This document shows, in pieces, positions 7,398 through 11,923 of a DNA stretch of 11,923 nucleotides (within the stretch, counting starts at the first letter, position 1; each line of letters opens with the position of its first letter). A program made the position numbers and the translations under genes. The notes under the pieces are model-generated. The model had not been told where the DNA came from and searched no databases. It saw nothing but the letters and a program-made list of their open reading frames with translations. This DNA is from Dehalococcoidia bacterium (GTDB lineage: Bacteria; Chloroflexota; Dehalococcoidia; GIF9; AB-539-J10), in assembly GCA_030612165.1 (NCBI GenBank), contig JAUWOK010000025.1, forward strand, positions 1-11,923, written 5' to 3'.

Positions 7398-8399
7398 ATG
7401 GCTAAAATATATTACGACAAAGATGCCGACTTGGATTTAATTAAGGATAAGATGGTAGGTATTGTGGGGTATGGCAGCCAGGGGCATGCGCATGCTCAAA
7501 ACCTGAGAGATAGTGGCTGTCGAGTTATTGTTGCGGAATCAGTTGGCAGCCAGGGGGAAAAAGCGGCCAAGGAAGCTGGCTTCAAAGTGACTGATGCAGG
7601 TGAAGTGGCTAGGGAAGCTGATATCGTCATGCTGTTGGCTCCAGATACTCTTCAGCCTGCTATTTATAAGGAATTTGTGAAAAAAGAAATGCGCAGGGGC
7701 AAGATGCTGATGTTCGCTCATGGTTTCAGCATTCATTATTCCCAGATTATGCCTCCACCTGACATTGATGTTGCTATGATCGCGCCCAAGTGTCCCGGGC
7801 ATATGCTGCGCCAACTCTATACAGAAGGGTCCGGCCCGCCAGCGCTGGTTGCAGTTTACCAAGATGATTCTGGTAAGGCGCGGGATATCGCTCTTGCTTA
7901 CGCGAAAGGAATCGGTTGTGCTCGTGCAGGCGTACTGGAGACTACTTTTGCCGAAGAGACCGAAACGGATCTTTTTGGAGAACAGGCAGTGCTTTGCGGA
8001 GGAACCTCTGCCCTGATTAAAGCAGGGTTTGAGACACTCGTTGAGGCTGGCTATCAGCCGGAGATTGCTTATTTTGAGTGTTTGCATGAACTGAAGCTCA
8101 TCGTTGATCTTATATATCGTGGCGGAATTAGTAATATGCGATATTCAATTAGTGACACGGCGGAATATGGTGATTATACTCGGGGCTTGCGGGTGATTGA
8201 TGATGTGGTTAAAGAGGAAATGGGAGAGATACTGGCTGAGATTCAGGATGGCACGTTTGCCAGGGAATGGATTCTGGAAAATCAAGCGGGGCGGCCTTCC
8301 TTTAATGCTATGAGGAAAATAGAATCAGAGCACTTGATAGAAACTGTTGGCAAGAAACTAAGGGCCATGATGCCATGGTTAAGAGGGGAAAAGGCGTAA
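7398..8399 (+). CDS. ilvC: Ketol-acid reductoisomerase, class I, with NADH-type cofactor loop
   Basis: IlvC isomerises and reduces 2-acetolactate or 2-aceto-2-hydroxybutyrate with Mg2+ and a nicotinamide cofactor. At 333 residues it is a class I (short) enzyme. The Rossmann fold begins with [17 protein letters not shown] (20-36). The C-terminal knotted helical domain carries the Mg ligands Asp191 and Glu195 (ETDLFGEQ) and Glu227 and Glu231 (ECLHELK), then [16 protein letters not shown]. The beta2-alphaB loop reads [12 protein letters not shown] (43-54): Glu47, Ser48 and Gln52 occupy positions where NADPH enzymes usually have Leu, Arg and Lys, which suggests NADH preference. The substrate-side motif is [11 protein letters not shown] (from Lys131), where KGPGHxVRR is usual. 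GGGAGG (7386-7391) is 6 nt upstream of the ATG. Family and catalytic residues are clear; cofactor preference is inference. Confidence 0.96.
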   Translation: MAKIYYDKDADLDLIKDKMVGIVGYGSQGHAHAQNLRDSGCRVIVAESVGSQGEKAAKEAGFKVTDAGEVAREADIVMLLAPDTLQPAIYKEFVKKEMRRGKMLMFAHGFSIHYSQIMPPPDIDVAMIAPKCPGHMLRQLYTEGSGPPALVAVYQDDSGKARDIALAYAKGIGCARAGVLETTFAEETETDLFGEQAVLCGGTSALIKAGFETLVEAGYQPEIAYFECLHELKLIVDLIYRGGISNMRYSISDTAEYGDYTRGLRVIDDVVKEEMGEILAEIQDGTFAREWILENQAGRPSFNAMRKIESEHLIETVGKKLRAMMPWLRGEKA

Positions 8400-8439
8400 A
8401 TTCGGCTGGAAACTTAATGTTAAAGAGTGCTTGAGGAAG

Positions 8440-9972
8440 ATGGAGAAGGTTGTCGTTTTTGATACTACCCTGCGGGATGGGGAACAGGCCGCGGGTGCGA
8501 GTCTTAATGCCAGGGAAAAATTGGATATTGCCAGGCAGCTGGAGAAGCTCAGGGTAGATGTCATTGAGGCAGGCTTTCCGGCAAGCTCTCCTGATGAAAT
8601 TGAGGCGGTTTCTCTCATAGCAAGGGAGGTAAGGCAGCCGGCAATTTGTGCTCTGTCTCATGCCAGTGCGAAGGCAATAGATGCGGCGTGGGAAGCTATC
8701 AAAGAGGCTTCCCGTCCGCGGATTCATGTTTTTCTGTCTGCCTCGGACATACACCTCTCTTACCAGCTTCATAAGAGCCGCGAAGAGATTTTGAATACTT
8801 CTCGGGAAATGGTGGCGCGGGCTAAAAGATATACGGATGACGTTGAGTTTTCTCCTATGGATGCCAGCCGTACCGATCCCGCCTACCTTTACTTAATTCT
8901 GGAAGCAGTTATTGATGCGGGTGCGAGTACGGTGAATATTCCCGATACAGTGGGATATGCTGCTCCGGCCGAATTTGGCAACCTGATACGGGGCATACTG
9001 GAGAATGTGCCCAATATACGCGAAGCGGTCATCAGTGTTCACTGTCATAACGATTTGGGGTTGGCGGTAGCTAATAGTCTGGAAGCGCTCAGGGCAGGAG
9101 CGCGTCAGTTTGAATGTGCCATAAATGGTATCGGGGAGCGAGCGGGTAACGCTGCGCTGGAGGAAGTTGTCATGGCATTGCGAACACGTCAGGATTTCTT
9201 TGGCATGGTTACCGATATTGATACCACACAGATTTATAAGACAAGCCGTCTTGTCAGCGAGATGATGGGGTTTCCTATTCAGCCTAATAAGGCTATCGTG
9301 GGGGCTAATGCTTTTCGTCACCAATCGGGCATTCATCAGGATGGGGTGCTCAAGAAAGCAGTGACTTATGAGATTATAGATCCCAGGCTGGTCGGTGTTC
9401 CTTCCAGTAGTCTGGTCTTGAGCAAGCTCAGCGGTAAGCATGCTTTTCGGGAGAGATTGGCTGAGTTGGGTTATGCTCTGGATAATGAAGTTGTCGACCG
9501 TGCTTTTTGCGGGTTCAAAGAGCTTGCTGGCAAAAAGAAGGAGATCACGGATCGGGATATCGAGTCTCTGCTTGCTGGGGAATTGCGTACTGTAGTCGAG
9601 GCGTACCACCTGGAGCATGTTGAGGTCTCCTGCGGAGACCATAATTTGCCTACCGCTACGGTGAAGCTCATTGGTCCGGAAGGGCAGAGTGTAGCTGACG
9701 CCGCTCTGGGCACAGGCCCCGTCGATGCCGTATGTAAAGCTATTAACCGTATAGTGGGCCAGCCCGTAAATCTCATAGAGTTCACTGTAAATTCAGTTAC
9801 TGAGGGCATTGATGCTATTGGCGAGGTGCTCATCAGGATAGAGAGTGAGGGTGTCACATATACCGGACGTGGCGCTGATACGGATATTATCGTTGCTAGT
9901 GCTAGGGCGTATATGAATGCTCTAAACCGCTATTTTGCGAGACAGACAGCGAAGAAGAAAGAAGCGAATTGA
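8440..9972 (+). CDS. leuA: 2-Isopropylmalate synthase
   Basis: LeuA condenses 2-ketoisovalerate with acetyl-CoA, the first committed step of leucine synthesis. The N-terminal TIM barrel begins with [13 protein letters not shown] (4-16; Arg12/Asp13 catalytic, metal-binding Asp13) and includes [30 protein letters not shown] (His201 and His203 bind the divalent metal) and [16 protein letters not shown] linker with [12 protein letters not shown] follows. The last 140 or so residues form the LeuA dimer domain that binds leucine for feedback. Full-length agreement favours LeuA over citramalate or homocitrate synthase, although close relatives with those activities exist. The conserved GKHSGRHAF segment reads SKLSGKHAF here. 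The start is uncertain: ATG 8440 gives the usual N-terminus but GAGG is only 3 nt upstream, while TTG 8431 would add three residues. The stop overlaps the next gene by 4 nt. Confidence 0.95.
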   Translation: MEKVVVFDTTLRDGEQAAGASLNAREKLDIARQLEKLRVDVIEAGFPASSPDEIEAVSLIAREVRQPAICALSHASAKAIDAAWEAIKEASRPRIHVFLSASDIHLSYQLHKSREEILNTSREMVARAKRYTDDVEFSPMDASRTDPAYLYLILEAVIDAGASTVNIPDTVGYAAPAEFGNLIRGILENVPNIREAVISVHCHNDLGLAVANSLEALRAGARQFECAINGIGERAGNAALEEVVMALRTRQDFFGMVTDIDTTQIYKTSRLVSEMMGFPIQPNKAIVGANAFRHQSGIHQDGVLKKAVTYEIIDPRLVGVPSSSLVLSKLSGKHAFRERLAELGYALDNEVVDRAFCGFKELAGKKKEITDRDIESLLAGELRTVVEAYHLEHVEVSCGDHNLPTATVKLIGPEGQSVADAALGTGPVDAVCKAINRIVGQPVNLIEFTVNSVTEGIDAIGEVLIRIESEGVTYTGRGADTDIIVASARAYMNALNRYFARQTAKKKEAN

Positions 9973-10382
9973 ATAATCTTTGGTTGGAAGCAGTACTGCG
10001 GTTGCTTTTATCTGTGGCGTTGGGTGCTGTCGTCGGTTACCAGCGTGAAAGAGTTGGCAAGGTGGCCGGTTTGCGTACGCATATGTTGATTGCCTTGGGT
10101 GCCTCTCTGTTTACGGTAACTTCCATCCTGGGCTTTGCGGGAGCTGATGTATCGCGTGTTGCTGCTGGTGTTGTGGCCGGAGTCGGCTTTATCGGGGCTG
10201 GGGTTATCTTCCGTGGTGACAAGGGAGTAGCGGGTCTGACTACCGCAGCGAGCATCTGGATTACGGCCGCGGTGGGGATGGCTGCTGGCGCCGGGCTTTA
10301 TCTGATTGCTGTGGTTGCAGCGTTTATTGCCATGGGCATTTTGATGATAAACAGAGGGCACGACCGGGAGGAGAAAAAGTGA
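9969..10382 (+). CDS. MgtC/SapB-family membrane protein (short, transmembrane domain only)
   Basis: This 137-residue, very hydrophobic protein matches the membrane domain of the MgtC/SapB family. Family signatures are [20 protein letters not shown] (24-43, with the RE and GLRTH motifs), [13 protein letters not shown] (69-81) and [19 protein letters not shown] (89-107). About four or five inner-membrane helices are visible, near 5-23, 36-57, 62-81, 90-108 and 110-128, with a short charged tail. It lacks the C-terminal ACT-like domain of the roughly 230-residue Salmonella MgtC. The start is TTG within the leuA stop (TTGA overlap), and the end overlaps leuC (GTGA), so it appears translationally coupled to both. 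MgtC proteins are linked to magnesium limitation, intracellular survival and F-ATPase modulation, but most short homologues are uncharacterised. A role in leucine metabolism or transport here is unknown, and the family assignment is the only firm statement. Confidence 0.88.
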   Translation: MNNLWLEAVLRLLLSVALGAVVGYQRERVGKVAGLRTHMLIALGASLFTVTSILGFAGADVSRVAAGVVAGVGFIGAGVIFRGDKGVAGLTTAASIWITAAVGMAAGAGLYLIAVVAAFIAMGILMINRGHDREEKK

Positions 10383-11659
10383 CATTAGTAGAGAGTATCC
10401 TTGCGGCTCACTCAGGCAGGGAAGAAGTTCATCCAGGAGAATTTGTGGATGTTAGTGTTGATCTGGTTCTGTCTAACGATATTACTGCTCCTTTAGCCAT
10501 ACAGGAATTTGAGAAGCTGGGGGTACCTCGTGTTTTTGATACGGGAAAGGTTGTCATGGTTCCCGATCATTTTTGTCCGAATAAGGATATACGTTCCGCG
10601 GAGCAGGCAAAATTGATGCGGGAGTTTGCCCGTAAACAGGGGATAGTCTATTTTGAGGTGGGGCGGATGGGGATTGAACATGTGCTTTTGCCGGAGCAGG
10701 GATTTGTTTTACCCGAACAGGTTATAGTTGGCGCTGATTCGCACACCTGTACCTATGGCGCACTGGGTGCTTTCGCTACTGGCATGGGTTCTACTGATAT
10801 TGCCGTGGCTATGGCCACAGGGAAGATATGGATGAAAATACCGGAGACGATCAAGTTTATCTATCGTGGCAAGTTGCCTGAGTGGGTGGGGGGCAAGGAT
10901 CTTATCCTTTATACCATTGGTCAGATTGGTGTCGATGGCGCTCTGTATTCGGCCATGGAGTTTGAGGGAGAAGCGATTAGCGAACTTACCATGGACGGTC
11001 GTTTTACCATGGCGAATATGGCAATTGAAGCTGGGGCCAAAGCGGGTATCTTTTCTGTGGACGAGAAAACTCTGGAGTATGTCAGGGAACACACTTTACA
11101 GAACAAAGGAGACCATGATGTGTTGCAAAAAGGGTATGAGAGACGAGAAATTCAGGAGGCTCAGTATGCTGACGTTATAGAGTGCGATGTATCTGTAATG
11201 GAGCCTCAGGTAGCTCTTCCTCATCTTCCTTCCAATGTCAAACCGATAAGCCAGATAGGTGCCGTAAAGTTGGACCAGGTGGTGATAGGTAGTTGCACCA
11301 ATGGACGGCACGAAGACCTGAAGATGGCAGCTGGAATTTTCAAAGGAAGGCAGGTGCATCCCGACTTGAGATGTATTATTATCCCCGGTTCCCAGCAGGT
11401 TTATTTGCGTGCCTTGCGGGAGGGGTTTATAGAAACTTTTATAGAGGCAGGAGCGGTGGTGAGTACTCCTACTTGCGGGCCATGTCTGGGTGGGCATATG
11501 GGTGTTCTGGCCGCTGGCGAACGTTGTTTATCTACTACCAATCGCAACTTTGTGGGCAGGATGGGTAGTACTGCGGCTGAGATTTATCTGGCAGGCCCGG
11601 CGGTGGCCGCTGCCAGTGCCATAGAGGGCAGGATCGTCAGTCCTGAAGTTTTTGTATAG
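10379..11659 (+). CDS. leuC: 3-Isopropylmalate dehydratase, large subunit (short, IPMI type 2)
   Basis: LeuC is the [4Fe-4S] aconitase-family subunit that, with LeuD, isomerises 2-isopropylmalate to 3-isopropylmalate. The protein has 426 residues, the size of the short archaeal-type/HACN group rather than the roughly 466 of enteric LeuC. Motifs are [18 protein letters not shown] near 53-70, [20 protein letters not shown] near 117-136, and the cluster cysteines Cys306 ([11 protein letters not shown]), Cys366 and Cys369 ([11 protein letters not shown]). [10 protein letters not shown] lies near the end. The start is GTG at 10379 with GGGAGGAG (10366-10373) 5 nt upstream, overlapping the preceding stop by 4 nt. 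The position after leuA supports leucine synthesis; homoaconitase or a methylmalate dehydratase are the family alternatives. No leuD follows in the window, so the small subunit must come from elsewhere. Confidence 0.93.
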   Translation: MTLVESILAAHSGREEVHPGEFVDVSVDLVLSNDITAPLAIQEFEKLGVPRVFDTGKVVMVPDHFCPNKDIRSAEQAKLMREFARKQGIVYFEVGRMGIEHVLLPEQGFVLPEQVIVGADSHTCTYGALGAFATGMGSTDIAVAMATGKIWMKIPETIKFIYRGKLPEWVGGKDLILYTIGQIGVDGALYSAMEFEGEAISELTMDGRFTMANMAIEAGAKAGIFSVDEKTLEYVREHTLQNKGDHDVLQKGYERREIQEAQYADVIECDVSVMEPQVALPHLPSNVKPISQIGAVKLDQVVIGSCTNGRHEDLKMAAGIFKGRQVHPDLRCIIIPGSQQVYLRALREGFIETFIEAGAVVSTPTCGPCLGGHMGVLAAGERCLSTTNRNFVGRMGSTAAEIYLAGPAVAAASAIEGRIVSPEVFV

Positions 11660-11779
11660 ATGTGGTTTTAAGAGCAGAAGCCTTTGCCTGCGCGCTCGTT
11701 TGCGATGGTGTAAAGGTGGATGGTCGGTGTCCTCGGGTATTTTGTCGATTTTTGATGATCGTGTTAACATAGGTGTTTT
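11660..11779 (+). other. Gene-free interval between leuC and tRNA-Arg, possibly with a decayed leuD start
   Basis: No intact gene or clear rho-independent terminator is visible in this 120-bp stretch. Two short reading frames resemble the beginning of a LeuD subunit: VKVDGRCPRVF (from 11710) in one frame, then FDDRVNIGVLP (11751-11783) in another. LeuD proteins typically start with a GRxxxFGDxVNTDxIxP pattern. The match needs a frameshift and is short, so it may be chance. The second half of the interval also contains the candidate tRNA promoter. Confidence 0.25.
11742..11770 (+). promoter_or_regulatory. Candidate promoter for tRNA-Arg
   Basis: TTGTCG (11742-11747, four of six to the -35 consensus) and TAACAT (11765-11770, four of six to the -10) are separated by exactly 17 nt. 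The predicted start would be about 11777, three bases before the mature tRNA 5' end. Position and spacing are good but the hexamers are imperfect. Confidence 0.4.
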
Positions 11780-11851
11780 GCCCCTGTAGCTCAGAGGATA
11801 GAGCACTGGCCTCCGGAGCCGGGTGCAAGGGTTCGAGTCCCTTCAGGGGTA
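11780..11851 (+). tRNA. tRNA-Arg (anticodon CCG)
   Basis: A complete cloverleaf can be folded by eye. The acceptor arm GCCCCTG (11780-11786) pairs with CAGGGGT (11844-11850), with a terminal G-U pair. The D stem is GCTC/GAGC around an 8-nt loop containing GG. The anticodon stem CTGGC/GCCGG encloses CTCCGGA (11811-11817), giving anticodon CCG (11813-11815), which reads the arginine codon CGG. The variable region is GTGC. The T stem AAGGG/CCCTT encloses TTCGAGT. The discriminator base is A (11851). The 3' CCA is not encoded, so it must be added after transcription. Confidence 0.95.
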
Positions 11852-11882
11852 CTTATTTGTGTGTTAAAGGAGGTAGTATGTT

Positions 11883-11923
11883 ATGAGTCAAATGCTTGAG
11901 GTGAGGTGGCATGGCAGAGGGGG
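11883..11923 (+). CDS. 2-Oxoacid:acceptor (probably pyruvate:ferredoxin) oxidoreductase gamma subunit, N-terminus, cut by window edge
   Basis: Only 13 codons are present, reading MSQMLEVRWHGRGG (the last residue from two bases). The EVRWHGRGG pattern is the start of the gamma (POR_N-partner) domain in pyruvate and related 2-oxoacid:ferredoxin oxidoreductases, where RWHGRGGQG is characteristic. These multi-subunit enzymes interconvert pyruvate and acetyl-CoA plus CO2 with ferredoxin in anaerobes. A near-perfect Shine-Dalgarno AAAGGAGGT (11866-11874) is 8 nt before ATG 11883. Another ATG at 11892 would start at MLEVRW but is less well spaced. The remaining subunits would be expected to the right, outside the window. 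The substrate (pyruvate, 2-oxoisovalerate or other) cannot be told from this fragment. Confidence 0.7.
   Translation, partial: MSQMLEVRWHGRG

Noticed and set aside
6806..7399. Long open frame (197 codons) antisense to ilvN
   Set aside because: It mirrors the ilvN coding sequence, is serine- and leucine-rich without motifs, and no regulatory signal points to it.
8893..9642. Long open frame (249 codons) antisense to leuA
   Set aside because: It lies wholly opposite a well-conserved leuA, has no recognisable domain and no good ribosome site, and its composition is what the reverse of leuA codons would give.
11660..11779. Rho-independent terminator after leuC
   Set aside because: I could not find a GC-rich hairpin followed by a T-run. 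The GCAG/CTGC match near 11674-11691 does not extend beyond four base pairs.
11878..11886. Two-codon mini-frame (ATG TTA TGA) between the Shine-Dalgarno and the start of the oxidoreductase gene
   Set aside because: Its ATG is too close (3 nt) to the Shine-Dalgarno, while ATG 11883 is at the ideal distance and opens a recognisable protein. The overlap is probably coincidence.

Overview
The window is an ordinary stretch of bacterial chromosome dominated by branched-chain amino acid (BCAA) biosynthesis. Base composition is fairly even. Start codons are mixed (ATG, GTG and TTG) and Shine-Dalgarno sites are mostly strong. A 2-oxoacid:ferredoxin oxidoreductase gene begins at the right edge and an EncFtn-like ferritin is present, which together suggest an anaerobe. 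The order guaA / sua5-rpiB-ilvD-ilvB-ilvN-ilvC-leuA-leuC reminds me of Dehalococcoidia-type Chloroflexota or deep-branching anaerobic Firmicutes. That placement is weak and rests on recollection of gene order, not on a search.

Left block (1-2198, minus strand): guaA (GMP synthase) is followed by a small EncFtn-like demi-ferritin gene and then by the first 68 codons of purD, which runs off the left edge. Two purine genes thus bracket an iron-handling protein. A short divergent promoter region (2199-2265) separates this block from everything to the right.

Middle and right block (2266-11659, plus strand): sua5/tsaC (threonylcarbamoyl-AMP synthase for tRNA t6A) abuts rpiB (ribose-5-phosphate isomerase B). 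After a 60-nt gap with a good internal promoter candidate come ilvD, ilvB, ilvN and ilvC, then leuA, an MgtC-family membrane protein gene and leuC. The Ilv enzymes make the 2-keto acid precursors of valine and isoleucine. LeuA takes ketoisovalerate into the leucine branch, and LeuC is the large subunit of the next enzyme. leuD and leuB, needed to finish leucine, are not in the window. The mgtC-like gene overlaps both leuA and leuC by four bases and so looks translationally coupled to them.

Right edge (11660-11923): about 120 bp without a gene, which may hold a decayed leuD start and a tRNA promoter; tRNA-Arg(CCG); then the first 13 codons of a 2-oxoacid:acceptor oxidoreductase gamma subunit behind a near-perfect Shine-Dalgarno.

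I see no mobile element, CRISPR array, riboswitch or obviously new system. The points most worth a second look are the cofactor loop of IlvC, which reads as NADH-type rather than NADPH-type, the MgtC-like gene inside the leucine genes, the demi-ferritin between guaA and purD, and the leuC-tRNA junction where leuD would be expected.
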